From Candidatus Latescibacterota bacterium (GTDB lineage Bacteria > Latescibacterota > UBA2968 > UBA8231): 64,000 bases of DNA. Below the pieces are notes generated by a model that was given only the letters and a program-made list of their open reading frames with translations, was not told where the DNA came from and did no database searches. Of this stretch, positions 17,395 through 26,592 are shown one piece after another. A program made the translations under genes and the position numbers. Numbering within the stretch: the stretch's first letter is position 1; every line of letters begins with the position of its first letter. The stretch is from positions 1-64,000 of the forward strand of contig JAJEGS010000024.1 of the NCBI GenBank assembly GCA_022819745.1, read 5' to 3'.

Positions 17395-18489
17395 ATGCAA
17401 AAGTGCAGTGCGATCCTAACCGTTGGCGTGCTGTGGGCATTGTCCGCCGCCGCACTGGAACGGCCGGATACCACCTTCAAAATTTTTCAATTCCCCGCCG
17501 ATCAGATCCCCCGCGTCGATGGGGATGTATCCGACTGGGGCATGGTTCCTGCTGACTACGCCGTCGGCATCGATCAATTGAAAGACACTGTACACGACAG
17601 CCCGATTGATACCACCGATCTAGACGTCACCGTGCGCGTCGGCTGGGTCAAGGGACTAAACCGACTCTACTTCCTCTACGAAGCCTATGACGACTACTGG
17701 GATTTTAGCCACCGCGATCTGCACAACGACATTTTGGAGATCGTCGTTGATGGCGATTTGTCCGGTGGGCCTTTGATCCCCCAACTGCGCGAGGACAAGG
17801 AGACCAACGGGCTGGAGGGCCTCGACGGCCACTTCAAATTCCACGGCGTCCACGCCCAGAACTACCACGTCTTGACCCCGGCTGATGGCAAGCCCTGGAC
17901 TATGGTCTGGGGTGCCAATCAGTGGATCTACGAGTTGCCTTGGGCCAATGCGGCGGCGCGCTACGATTTTGCGCCGGGCGACAGCGGGCACTACACGCTC
18001 GAATTCTGGATCACCCCTTTCGACTACGCCCCGGCCGACGGGCCGGAGCGCGCCGTGGAGTCGAAGCTCGAAGAGGACGCCTTGATCGGCCTGAGTTGGT
18101 GCATCCTCGACTACGACGATGTCGAGGTCAAACAGCAGGAGTTTGAGGGCTTTTGGAACCTCTCCCACAAGACGACCATGTATGGCAACGCCTCCGATCT
18201 GGTCGGCTTCCGGCTGATGCCGCTGGAAAAAGCCTTGCGCGACCCGGTCGAGGCGCAATGGGAATTTACCGTCCTAGATATGGAACGCCGCTTGATCGCG
18301 TTCAAGGATTTGTCCTACGGGGATATCCGCTCATGGCGCTGGGATTTCGGCGACGGCAACACCTCGACCGAGCAACACCCCATCCACCAGTACGCAGAGC
18401 CTGGGACGACCTATACCGTCACGCTCTACGTCGAAGGCCCCGAGGGGAAGGCGCGGATGTCGAAGGTGTGGGACGTGATCGTCCGCTAA
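17395..18489 (+). CDS. Secreted CBM9/DOMON-like protein with C-terminal PKD domain
   Basis: This 364-aa exported protein has its signal peptide from ATG 17395 (MQKCSAILTVGVLWALSAAA) and CGGAGA upstream; the in-frame ATG at 17362 lies in the previous gene. Residues about 28-260 resemble the protein at 816-1769 (VDGDVSDWGMVPADY, then Asp/Trp-rich strands). The C-terminal ~80 residues carry RSWRWDFGDGNTSTEQHPIH and YTVTLYVEG, a clear PKD fold used for protein or sugar contacts at the surface. It follows the enolase-superfamily gene by 16 bp. A plausible but unproven reading is that it binds the sugar the enzyme acts on. Confidence 0.75.
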   Translation: MQKCSAILTVGVLWALSAAALERPDTTFKIFQFPADQIPRVDGDVSDWGMVPADYAVGIDQLKDTVHDSPIDTTDLDVTVRVGWVKGLNRLYFLYEAYDDYWDFSHRDLHNDILEIVVDGDLSGGPLIPQLREDKETNGLEGLDGHFKFHGVHAQNYHVLTPADGKPWTMVWGANQWIYELPWANAAARYDFAPGDSGHYTLEFWITPFDYAPADGPERAVESKLEEDALIGLSWCILDYDDVEVKQQEFEGFWNLSHKTTMYGNASDLVGFRLMPLEKALRDPVEAQWEFTVLDMERRLIAFKDLSYGDIRSWRWDFGDGNTSTEQHPIHQYAEPGTTYTVTLYVEGPEGKARMSKVWDVIVR

Positions 18490-18510
18490 AACGGTCGAAC
18501 TGAGAGTCCT

Positions 18511-20208
18511 ATGAGGCGACTCTGGCATTGGGGAGGGATCGTCTTTGTACTGGCGCTGAGTCTGCGTTTGGTGCATGCGTTCCAGATGTCGGCCAGTCCG
18601 CTTTTTACTATGCCGGCGGTGGACGCGGCTACGTATTCCGAACAGGCAGTTAGCTTAGCCGAGGGCAACTGGTTGGGACGCGGTCAAGGCCCGTTCTGGC
18701 AACCGCCGCTCTATCCTTATTTCCTCGGCGTAATCAAGCTCGCATTCCCAGAATCCTTTTACTACGTATCCCGCTTTGCGCAGGCGCTAATTGGCAGTCT
18801 TACCTGTGTGTTGCTGTACTTGGTCGGGCAGCGGCTTTTTGGGTCAGGTGTTGGTTTGGTCGGTGGTCTCATTGCGGCGGTGTACGGGCCACTGATCTAT
18901 TTTGACGCCCGGCTCTTACCGGCTGGTCTTGCCACTTTTTTTGCCCTTGTAAGTCTCTTGCTGTTAATGCGCGCTGTCGAGCGGCCGACGAAATCCATTT
19001 TTACGGTTGCGGGTTTTGCGCTGGGCCTCGCATCGCTTACTGCGGCGATTCTCGCGTCTTTGATTCCGGGCGTGGCTATCTGGTTGTTTTATTGGTTGCG
19101 GAAAAAGGCTGCTCCGGCAGTCGTTGCTTTTCTACTGGGAGCAGTGCTGGCGATTGCTCCGATAACGCTGAGAAATTACATCATCGGTGGGGATTTCGTG
19201 ACGATCTCCTATAACGGGGGGGTGAATTTCTACCTAGGGAACAATGCAAATTCCGAGCAGACGCTCGCTTTGCGTCCGGGATGGGAGTGGGAGGAATTGG
19301 TTGCTCTGCCGCTGCGGGAAGGTATCACGCTCCCTTCCGCTAAGTCCCTGTTCTTTTACAGGCAGGCTCTTGAGTACATACAGAATGCGCCTCTCGATTA
19401 CATGGGATTGCTGGCGGTAAAAACCGTCCAGTTCTGGCGGGGAGATGAAATAGAGCGCAATCAGGAAATGTACTATTGGCGCAAGTATTCAAGCGTCCTC
19501 GCGGGTACCTTGTGGAAATGGGGGGTGGCTTTTCCCTTTGGCTTGGTAAGTCCGCTCGCGTTGCTGGGTCTGATAGTGTACATCCGGCGGCAGGGTATTA
19601 CACTGCCGGTGCTTTTCGTTCTCGGTTATAGCTTCGCAGTCATCTCCTTTTTTGTGACAGCGCGCTACCGCCTGCCGATAGTTCCGCTGTTGATTCTGTT
19701 CGCCGCGTACGGGGGAAGCTGGGGGTATGCGAGATGGCGGCAACAATCCTTGCGCCAAGCGCTTTTGCCGACGGCTGTTTTCGCTCTCTTGGTGCTGTTG
19801 GTGAATTGGGATCTGTCGCCGATGGATGGGCGGGGCAAGGCCGCCACGCACAACGACTTGGGCAATGCCTACTTGCAACGAGGTCGCTACGATTTGGCGC
19901 TGCTGAAATACGAACAGGCCACGCGGCTCGATTCGACGTATTGGCAGGCTTGGTTCAACCTCGGCTCACTGCGGGCGATGCGTGGCGATTTGCGCGGCGC
20001 GCTGCCCATTCTCCTGAACGTGTTGGAGCACGAGCGGGAGCGCGCTGGCGTGTGGAGCAATGTAGCTGGCGTCTATGTGGGGTTGGGGCAGTATCAGCAG
20101 GCGGCCGAGGTGCTCGAACAGGCTGTGGTGGCAGCACCGCGCGAGGATCTATATGAAGCGTTGGAGAATGTGTACGCAATGATGGGGAAGCCGCGAAGCG
20201 ATGAGTAG
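18511..20208 (+). CDS. GT39/ArnT-like membrane glycosyltransferase with C-terminal TPRs
   Basis: This 565-aa protein has roughly ten membrane segments in its first ~430 residues. The first external loop has an acidic site (VDAATYSEQAVSLAEG) followed by FWQPPLYPYFLG, the pattern of dolichyl-phosphate-mannose:protein mannosyltransferases and ArnT, which move a sugar from a lipid carrier to a protein or lipid A outside the inner membrane. After the last segment, about residues 445-560 form three tetratricopeptide repeats (HNDLGNAYLQRGRYDLALLKY onward) for protein contacts. Its end overlaps the next gene by 8 bp. The acceptor is unknown; the neighbouring secreted proteins are candidates. Confidence 0.75.
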   Translation: MRRLWHWGGIVFVLALSLRLVHAFQMSASPLFTMPAVDAATYSEQAVSLAEGNWLGRGQGPFWQPPLYPYFLGVIKLAFPESFYYVSRFAQALIGSLTCVLLYLVGQRLFGSGVGLVGGLIAAVYGPLIYFDARLLPAGLATFFALVSLLLLMRAVERPTKSIFTVAGFALGLASLTAAILASLIPGVAIWLFYWLRKKAAPAVVAFLLGAVLAIAPITLRNYIIGGDFVTISYNGGVNFYLGNNANSEQTLALRPGWEWEELVALPLREGITLPSAKSLFFYRQALEYIQNAPLDYMGLLAVKTVQFWRGDEIERNQEMYYWRKYSSVLAGTLWKWGVAFPFGLVSPLALLGLIVYIRRQGITLPVLFVLGYSFAVISFFVTARYRLPIVPLLILFAAYGGSWGYARWRQQSLRQALLPTAVFALLVLLVNWDLSPMDGRGKAATHNDLGNAYLQRGRYDLALLKYEQATRLDSTYWQAWFNLGSLRAMRGDLRGALPILLNVLEHERERAGVWSNVAGVYVGLGQYQQAAEVLEQAVVAAPREDLYEALENVYAMMGKPRSDE

Positions 20209-22180
20209 AATTTGGTTTTTGCGTTTGGCGACTGTAGCGGTCGGTGTGGCTTTGGTAGTGGGGGCCGAGGGCTTGCTGCGGCTCGTGCCGGGATTGGGAC
20301 CGTCGCCGTTGGTAGTGACTTTGGCCGAGGATGAGGCGAGCGGCGAATCGCTGCACGCGACGAGTCGGTTTTATGCGCAGCGATTTTTCACGCAATACAA
20401 GGGCCGGCTGGCCGCAGCGGGTCAGATGGGCGAGCACTTCTTTGTGGAACCCGCGCCGGCCAATCGATATCGCGTCGTTTTTGTCGGCGCTTCCACGGTG
20501 CAGGGTTTTCCCCATCCGCGTCGTTTGGCCGCGTCGTCTTTTTTACAGGCGATGCTGGCAGATGCGTGGCCAGAGCGGGAGGTGGAGGTCGTCAACTTAG
20601 GTATCACGTCCATTGCCAGCTTTGCGGTGGCACAGGTGGTGGAAGATGCGTTGGTGCTGTCGCCGGATTTGGTCGTCGTCTATACCGGGCACAACGAATT
20701 TTACGGGTTGTACGGGGCCGGGCGGTATCAGCGGCTACAGTACTTTTTGCGGCAACTGCATTTGACGCATCTGGTGGATGGATTGCTAGGGGGCATTGGG
20801 ACTGGGGACGAGCCGACGGAGTTGATAAAGATGGCGGCTGCGCGCGGCGAGGTACCGTTGCACGATCCCGGTCGTGCGACAGCGGAACAAAATTTGCGCG
20901 ACAACTTGCGGCGCGTGAGTCGGCTCTGCGAACGAGCGCAGGTGCCCTTGGTACTGTGTACTATCGTGGCGAATGACGGGGGATTTGCGCCGGTTGGCTC
21001 GACGGAAGGGGACGAGGTGTGGAAGGCACAGGTGGAGCAAGCGGCGCGGCTGCTGACGCGGGGTTACATTGCGCCGGAGGATGCTGAGGATGCTCTGCAG
21101 CAATTGGAGCAAGCGGCGGCTCTTTCGAGCGAACACGCTTGGTTGTGGTATTTGCAAGGCCGGGCGTTGGAACGATTGGGGCGGGATGCCGAAGCGCAGC
21201 GGGCCTTTCGCAAGGCGCGGGATTTAGACACCATGCCGTGGCGCGCTCCCATAGCGCACAATGCGGTGATTCGCGCAGTCGCCAAAGAGCATGGGGCGGT
21301 TTTGGCGGATGTGGAGGCTGCGTTTGCAGATGCTGCGCCCGCGCAGGGCGTGGGTTGGGAGTGGATGGTGGATCACGTTCACTTTTCTGTTGCCGGACAG
21401 GCTTTGTTGGCGCGGACTGTTCTTCACAGCGTCGCCGAATTGCAGAACATTGACTTGGGATTGCTGCGGAGCGCGGAGGCGTATCGGCGCGCTTTGGGCG
21501 ACCTGCCGGTGGAGCGCGTGGTGGCGTACAACAAGATGGGGGCGATGCTCGCGCAAGCGCCCTTGCACCAGTACAATGAGCACAATGCGCTCTATCTCAA
21601 GCAACTGGCGGCCATGGAGGGGCAGTGGTTGTCGCCGGGAGAACGACGCGGCGTTGAGCAGTGGACTCAGAAGCAGCAGGGGCCGTTGGTGATGGCGGTG
21701 GCGGATCAGCTTTTTACCGAGCGGGATTTTGCGCGGGCGCAGGTTCACTACGCGGCTGCGCGGCGCGAGGTGCCGTTTACGCGGCGCGGTTTGTGGGCGG
21801 CGGTGCAGTGGGGGTGGTGCGTTGAGATGCAGGGGATGGCGCTTACCGACGAGCAGCGGGACGAGGTGCGGGCCGCGTTGAAACAGGCGGGGTTTCTCGC
21901 GCACGATCCGGCCGTGGATGCGTCCTTCGTCGATTTTGTCAAGGGACAGCTCTACCATTTGCTTGAAGAACATGAGCTGGCCTTGCTGCATTTGGAGCGC
22001 GCTTTTTGGGTCGAGGATTTTCGCCGCCGCTATGCGTTGAGTTTGTTTCAGGCATTGGCGGCAGAATTGGTTTGGGCTGGACGGGTGGAGGATGCGCGGG
22101 AATACGCTCGTTTGGTGGGAGGGGAAGTTGGACAGGAGGCGCATTTTTTGCGGATCGTCGAAGAGCAACTGAGGCCGTAG
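20201..22180 (+). CDS. SGNH-hydrolase-like membrane-anchored protein with TPRs
   Basis: This 659-aa protein has an N-terminal anchor (WFLRLATVAVGVALVVGAEG). SGNH landmarks are present: GAST with S98 as the likely nucleophile, a Gly in VNLGITS (G134), the YTGHNEFYG block (N165), and DHVHFS with D391 and H394. Between and after them are helical repeats of TPR type. SGNH proteins of this layout act as acyl-esterases or acyltransferases on surface sugars. The gene overlaps the GT39-like gene by 8 bp, so glycosylation and acyl editing are probably coupled. The block I motif is GAST rather than GDS, as in AlgX/AlgJ-like divergent members. Confidence 0.7.
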   Translation: MSRIWFLRLATVAVGVALVVGAEGLLRLVPGLGPSPLVVTLAEDEASGESLHATSRFYAQRFFTQYKGRLAAAGQMGEHFFVEPAPANRYRVVFVGASTVQGFPHPRRLAASSFLQAMLADAWPEREVEVVNLGITSIASFAVAQVVEDALVLSPDLVVVYTGHNEFYGLYGAGRYQRLQYFLRQLHLTHLVDGLLGGIGTGDEPTELIKMAAARGEVPLHDPGRATAEQNLRDNLRRVSRLCERAQVPLVLCTIVANDGGFAPVGSTEGDEVWKAQVEQAARLLTRGYIAPEDAEDALQQLEQAAALSSEHAWLWYLQGRALERLGRDAEAQRAFRKARDLDTMPWRAPIAHNAVIRAVAKEHGAVLADVEAAFADAAPAQGVGWEWMVDHVHFSVAGQALLARTVLHSVAELQNIDLGLLRSAEAYRRALGDLPVERVVAYNKMGAMLAQAPLHQYNEHNALYLKQLAAMEGQWLSPGERRGVEQWTQKQQGPLVMAVADQLFTERDFARAQVHYAAARREVPFTRRGLWAAVQWGWCVEMQGMALTDEQRDEVRAALKQAGFLAHDPAVDASFVDFVKGQLYHLLEEHELALLHLERAFWVEDFRRRYALSLFQALAAELVWAGRVEDAREYARLVGGEVGQEAHFLRIVEEQLRP

Positions 22181-22280
22181 GGGATGGGCATGTTAGTGAC
22201 CATGACCGGCGTCCTCACGCGCCTTTTTCTTAAAGCTCCATTCCTTCCTCCACGGCAGTCGGTCTCCGCCTCCGCTGGGT

Positions 22281-23126
22281 TCATTTTGATAGCCTCTCGC
22301 GCATTAGGTCGCAGTAGTCCAAGGACGTATCAATGCCTATGCTGTCCCTGTCGAGATCCCTAGCGGCAACTAGCGTAGTGCCCGAACCGGCGAATGGATC
22401 GAGAACCATATCACCTCGATCGGTGAATAGGCGAATGAACCAGTTGGGAAGAGATAGTGGGAATGCGGCTGGATGGCCCTTGTAGCCGCATTCTGTAGAT
22501 AGATGCAGGACATTTGTCGGGTACGCCATGTCGCGCCCAATCCAGTTTTCGACTTTCTTGCCAAAGCCGTTTTCGTTTTTTGATTCGTCCCTAGTGTAAT
22601 CGGTTTTCGACAGGTTCCGCAGCCGTGTAGTCTTCCAATCGCCCATTGGCACCATTACGGACTCCTGTCGCATCTTGAACTGCTTGTTGATCGTGAAGTG
22701 CAGCAGACGCTCCCACGAATCCCTAAACCGATTGGGCCACTTCCCCGGATAGCAATTCTTCTTGTGCCAGCAGTATTCCTCAACCCATAGCCAGCCCTGT
22801 TGCTTCAGGGCCAGTATGAGTTCTAAGACATAAGTGTGCCTTTGGCCGCCAACTGCCTTTTCCTTGATGTTCAGAACGAAGGAACCGTCCGGCGTAAGGC
22901 TTTTCTTTAACGCCTCTGCCCTCGGCAAGAACCACTGCACATACTCGTCTGGATGGATGCCGCCGTAGTTGTTCTTCCTTTGATCGGCATAGGGCGGCGA
23001 AGTGAAAATCAGATTGACCGATTCAGCTTTGACTCTGCCGGACTGGATTACCTCTAGGCAATCACCGTGCAGTATCTGAGGGTCTTCGATGGATGTTGCC
23101 GATTCAATGACTGTTAGAGTAGTCAT
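22281..23126 (-). CDS. DNA (N4-cytosine or N6-adenine) methyltransferase, beta-type, orphan
   Basis: This 281-aa S-adenosylmethionine-dependent DNA methyltransferase has its catalytic motif IV TSPPY (42-46) before the cofactor motif DPFAGSG (243-249), the order of the beta class. TSPPY favours N4-cytosine methylation, though some N6-adenine enzymes have it. ATG 23126 has GGAGGTAG upstream and replaces the longer in-frame start at 23177. No restriction gene is adjacent: the flanks are an SGNH gene (convergent) and a transporter-like gene (divergent). It is therefore an orphan methyltransferase or the remainder of a system, and it looks phage- or island-derived. Confidence 0.85.
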   Translation of the reverse strand: MTTLTVIESATSIEDPQILHGDCLEVIQSGRVKAESVNLIFTSPPYADQRKNNYGGIHPDEYVQWFLPRAEALKKSLTPDGSFVLNIKEKAVGGQRHTYVLELILALKQQGWLWVEEYCWHKKNCYPGKWPNRFRDSWERLLHFTINKQFKMRQESVMVPMGDWKTTRLRNLSKTDYTRDESKNENGFGKKVENWIGRDMAYPTNVLHLSTECGYKGHPAAFPLSLPNWFIRLFTDRGDMVLDPFAGSGTTLVAARDLDRDSIGIDTSLDYCDLMRERLSK

Positions 23127-23224
23127 ACTACTACCTCCCGATAGTCTGAAAACGACTAGTCTTGACGATTGACGCATCGTCTCCTTTTTTGGCGTTCTGT
23201 TAATTTTGCCAAGAAGCGCGCCCT

Positions 23225-25210
23225 GTGCAAAAGAAAATCCCCACCCATTACCTCACCCACCTCAGCGACCGCTACCTCGTTGAATTGCCCGGGTCCGGCC
23301 TGAGCTGGCGGTCTCTGCTGCTCGGTCTGGGTCTGGTCGTCGCCATCAGCATTGGCAGTCCCTATTCGATATGGATGGTCGGCTCGTCGGAAATGACGTG
23401 GTCGTACTTTCCCATTGCCGTGGGTGCGCCGCTGTTTTTCTTGGTCTTGGGCAATGCGCTGCTCAGACGCGCTCTTAGTGCAACCGAGCTGATTACCATC
23501 ATCATCATGGGGCTGGTTGCCAGCGGCATGCCCATCTTCATGGTCGGCCTGATTCTCAGCATCATCTCCAAACCCTATTACGGCGCGCTTCCCACTAACC
23601 AGTGGGCTGAATACGTCCATCCCTATTTGCCGGACTGGGCCGTCCCCGATCCGGCGCACGACGCCATGCGCTTTTTCTACGAGGGGCTGCCGAGCAAAGA
23701 CTTGGCCATTCCGTGGGAAGCGTGGGCCGCGCCGCTGCTGTGGTGGCTGCTGCTGGTGCTGGCCATATACTTCGTCGGCTTGTGCTCGGTGGTGCTGCTG
23801 CGCCGGCATTGGATGGAGCGCGAGCGGTTGACCTTTCCCCTGACTGAAGTGGCCTTGATGCTGACTGAAGAGGCCCCCGGGTCGGCGCTGCCGCCCGCGC
23901 TCAAGACCCGGGTGTTCTGGATCGGCTTTGCTATTCCTTTTGGCCTAATCGCCTTCAACATTCCCAGCTACTTTCATCCCGGCTTGGCGCAGGTGCCCGT
24001 CTTTCAGGAATGGGCCTTTTCCCTCATTCCCCAAGCGCCGCCCATCAACTTGTTGCTGTACTTCCCAGTCTTGGGGTTTATGTACTTGGCCCCGCTGGCC
24101 ATTTCGTTCAGCGTCTGGTTCTTCCATCTGCTCTACTTGGTGCAGCTAGGCGTGATTAACGAAACGGGGCTTTTCAATTTGCGCGCCGATCCGTCTGTGT
24201 ACGGCGGGACGCCTTTGTCTTGGCAGTCTTGGGGGGCCTTTGTGGCGATGGTGGGGTGGAGCTTGTGGATGGCGCGGAGTCACTTAGCGGCCGTGTGGCG
24301 CACTGCGCTGGGACGCACCGGGCGGATTGACGACAGCGACGAGATGATTTCCTATCGGGTCGCCGTGGGTGGTGGGTTGGCCGGACTGTGCTTTATCCTC
24401 GGCTGGCTTTGGCGCAGCGGCTTGGACTTGCACTTGGCGGCCTTCTATTTGGCGGCTGCGCTGACGATCTTTTTGGGCATTACGCGGCTGGTGGTGCAAG
24501 CGGGTCTGCACTATTTGACGACGCCTATGAGCGCTCAGGGTATGGTGGTGGCTGCGGCTGGCTCGGCCTTGGGACCGCAGAACTTGGTCGCGCTGGCGCT
24601 GACTTTTGCGTGGTCCAGCGATGTGCAATCCACCTTTATGCCGTCGGCAGCCAACGCGCTCAAGCTGCACGATTACTACACGCATCGACGCAGCGGGGGG
24701 CTGGCCTTGGCTATTGGTTTGGCAGTAGTGGTCAGCTTTGTCGCAACTACCAGCTTTATGATCTACCTGTGTTACGATTACGGGGCGAGCAATCTGCGCT
24801 CGTGGTTTTTCAATGCGGCTGGAGGTGCGGGCGGCCGGGCGTTCGACTGGGTCGCCGAGCAGACGCGCAATCCTGCGTCCGTCGATTGGGACAAGTTAGG
24901 TTTGGCCGGTAGTGGGGTGGTGGGCTATTTGGTGTTGGCGTTTTTGCACTATCGGATCGCGTGGTGGCCTCTACATCCGGTGGGGCTAGCGGTAGCCTCG
25001 ACTTGGATGGTCAGGCGGATTGTGTTCTCGGTCTTTTTGGCGTGGGCGTGCAAGGCGTTGATCTTGCGCTTTGGCGGTGTGACGCTCTACCAACGGCTCA
25101 AGCCGCTGTTTATCGGGTTAGTGGTGGGGTTTTTCTGCGGGGTTTTTCTGTCGTTTGTGCTCGACTGGGGCTGGTTTAAGGGCGCGGGACATCCGATTCT
25201 GCACGGGTGA
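23225..25210 (+). CDS. DUF6785/DUF6784-like polytopic membrane protein
   Basis: This 661-aa protein has about a dozen or more hydrophobic segments, with characteristic stretches such as LTFPLTEVALMLTEE, NETGLFNLRADPSVYGGTP and LHYRIAWWPLHPVGLAVAS. These match my memory of the DUF6785/6784 family, which is frequent in Latescibacterota and planctomycete-like genomes and distantly OPT-transporter-like. The start is GTG 23225, the first start after an in-frame TAA, with only a weak ribosome-binding site. A PhyH-like dioxygenase follows 49 bp later on the same strand. Transport of a small organic substrate is likely; the substrate is unknown. Confidence 0.6.
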   Translation: MQKKIPTHYLTHLSDRYLVELPGSGLSWRSLLLGLGLVVAISIGSPYSIWMVGSSEMTWSYFPIAVGAPLFFLVLGNALLRRALSATELITIIIMGLVASGMPIFMVGLILSIISKPYYGALPTNQWAEYVHPYLPDWAVPDPAHDAMRFFYEGLPSKDLAIPWEAWAAPLLWWLLLVLAIYFVGLCSVVLLRRHWMERERLTFPLTEVALMLTEEAPGSALPPALKTRVFWIGFAIPFGLIAFNIPSYFHPGLAQVPVFQEWAFSLIPQAPPINLLLYFPVLGFMYLAPLAISFSVWFFHLLYLVQLGVINETGLFNLRADPSVYGGTPLSWQSWGAFVAMVGWSLWMARSHLAAVWRTALGRTGRIDDSDEMISYRVAVGGGLAGLCFILGWLWRSGLDLHLAAFYLAAALTIFLGITRLVVQAGLHYLTTPMSAQGMVVAAAGSALGPQNLVALALTFAWSSDVQSTFMPSAANALKLHDYYTHRRSGGLALAIGLAVVVSFVATTSFMIYLCYDYGASNLRSWFFNAAGGAGGRAFDWVAEQTRNPASVDWDKLGLAGSGVVGYLVLAFLHYRIAWWPLHPVGLAVASTWMVRRIVFSVFLAWACKALILRFGGVTLYQRLKPLFIGLVVGFFCGVFLSFVLDWGWFKGAGHPILHG

Positions 25211-25259
25211 GCGGATTGCCGTATATTGAGGCTGCAACTACGAGGAAAGGTATTCGCCG

Positions 25260-26042
25260 ATGAGCATTTCCCATTCCCTGCACGTGACCACCGAGGACGT
25301 GCAGTTCTACCGCGATCACGGTTATTTCGTCTATCAATATCCGCTCTTTCCCGCTGAAAAGTTTCAGCGCTTGCAATCCTTCTTCGCCGGCTTATTGGCC
25401 GATTTGCCTGCGGGTAAACGACCTGAAGCTATGGACGTGCCGCACTTTGCCCACCCAGAGCTTTTCGAGTGGCTGCTCGCCGACGAGGTGCTCGATTTTG
25501 TCGAGGCGTTTATCGGCCCGGATATTGTCTTGTGGTCGAGCCATTTTATCAGCAAGCCGCCCGGCGACGGCAAGCGCGTGCCTTGGCACGAGGACTCGGC
25601 GTATTGGAATGAGCGGCTCAGCGAACACGAGGTCCTGACCGTGTGGCTGGCCATCGACGACTCGACGTGCGAAAACGGCTGTATGCGGGTGGTGGCCGAT
25701 TCGCACCGACATGGTTTTTCGGACTACGTGGAGGTCGATCACAACACCCACGTCTTTGGACGGGAGATCGTGGCCGAGCAAGTTGATCAGTCGCGGGTTG
25801 TCGATCTGGAACTCCGCGAGGGCCAATGCCATATCCACCACTCCAAAATGATTCACGGCTCCAATCCCAACACTAGCGCCAAGCGGCGCTGCGGCTACAC
25901 CATGCGCTACATGCCAGCGACTGTGAAGGTGCGGAGTACGGGGCCACACGCAGCACATGCGGTGTACTTGGCACGGGGCCAGGATCGAGCTGGCAACGAG
26001 TACGGCGAGCCGTGGGTGCCGTTTGCGCCGGGCATTCGCTAG
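25260..26042 (+). CDS. Phytanoyl-CoA dioxygenase (PhyH)-like Fe(II)/2-oxoglutarate oxygenase
   Basis: This 260-aa enzyme has the iron-binding triad H110-x-D112 (WHEDSAYW) and distal H199 (KMIHGSNPN). An arginine ten or eleven residues later (AKRRCGYTMRY) is placed to bind 2-oxoglutarate. AGGAAAGG precedes ATG 25260. The family hydroxylates varied small molecules; the phytanoyl-CoA name is historical and is not a prediction of substrate. The gene follows the DUF6785-like membrane protein, so the substrate may be what that protein imports. Confidence 0.85.
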   Translation: MSISHSLHVTTEDVQFYRDHGYFVYQYPLFPAEKFQRLQSFFAGLLADLPAGKRPEAMDVPHFAHPELFEWLLADEVLDFVEAFIGPDIVLWSSHFISKPPGDGKRVPWHEDSAYWNERLSEHEVLTVWLAIDDSTCENGCMRVVADSHRHGFSDYVEVDHNTHVFGREIVAEQVDQSRVVDLELREGQCHIHHSKMIHGSNPNTSAKRRCGYTMRYMPATVKVRSTGPHAAHAVYLARGQDRAGNEYGEPWVPFAPGIR

Positions 26043-26107
26043 GGATGGACGTTATTGACCAGCACGAGTGTTACGACCTGACGCGCGAGAGGCGGGTAGA
26101 ATAAAAT

Positions 26108-26353
26108 TTACTCTAGTCCGACACTCTTCCGGAGTGCTTGATTGATCCTAGTCTGCCAACCGGGGCCACCGGCCTTAAAAGCGGCTAGTACGTCGGGGTC
26201 TAGCCGGATGGTGGTGGAAACTTTGGTCGCGGCTGCCTTGGGTCGGCCTCGCTGAACCGGGACTTGGGCGAATTTTGCCTGCCATTCCGGGGTGGCGAGA
26301 TTCGGCAGGTCGTCATCGGAATCGAGGTCCATATACGGCTTGTTCTCGTTCAT
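26108..26353 (-). CDS. brnA: BrnA-type antitoxin
   Basis: This 81-aa protein has an acidic N-terminal half and a C-terminal ribbon-helix-helix-like segment (KVSTTIRLDPDVLAAFKAGGPGWQTRINQALRKSV), the DUF4415/BrnA pattern. BrnA binds and blocks BrnT and represses the operon. Its start lies inside the end of brnT (41-bp overlap), with GAGGA seven bases upstream, so it is made from the same mRNA in another frame. The order toxin then antitoxin is standard for BrnTA. Confidence 0.85.
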   Translation of the reverse strand: MNENKPYMDLDSDDDLPNLATPEWQAKFAQVPVQRGRPKAAATKVSTTIRLDPDVLAAFKAGGPGWQTRINQALRKSVGLE

Positions 26354-26585
26354 TGGCTTTCCTCATGCTGATGATCCGGCGTATATTACCGCGTTGCGTC
26401 CATGCAAGAATCACCATGCGGTTGGCGAGAAATCCGATCGTGATGTATCGAGGCTCCCCATAGTCCTTGCGATTATCCTCAACGGTCAGCGTCGCCCCGG
26501 CAAAAACGTCTGAGGCGTGGGCCATATCTAAGCCACGGAGCTGCAGGGTGGTATCGCGTTTGGCCGGATCGAATTCAAATTCCAT
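26313..26585 (-). CDS. brnT: BrnT-type ribonuclease toxin
   Basis: This 90-aa protein contains the BrnT signature: FEFDPAKRDTTLQLRGLDMAHASDVF, then EPRYITIGFLANRMVILAWTQRG and RRIISMRKANEREQAVY. BrnT is a RelE-fold mRNA-cleaving toxin induced under stress. There is no ribosome-binding site before ATG 26585. The promoter motifs at 26593-26621 place transcription start at about 26586, so the mRNA is probably leaderless. The fold-defining residues appear intact, so the module should be functional. Confidence 0.85.
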   Translation of the reverse strand: MEFEFDPAKRDTTLQLRGLDMAHASDVFAGATLTVEDNRKDYGEPRYITIGFLANRMVILAWTQRGNIRRIISMRKANEREQAVYGPRFR

Positions 26586-26592
26586 TTATTTT

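Noticed and set aside
22181..22280. A restriction partner gene next to the methyltransferase
   Set aside because: The flanks are short, convergent, and contain no coding frame of note.
26045..26104. 19-codon ORF after the PhyH-like gene
   Set aside because: Too short, no coherent features, and only a weak ribosome site.
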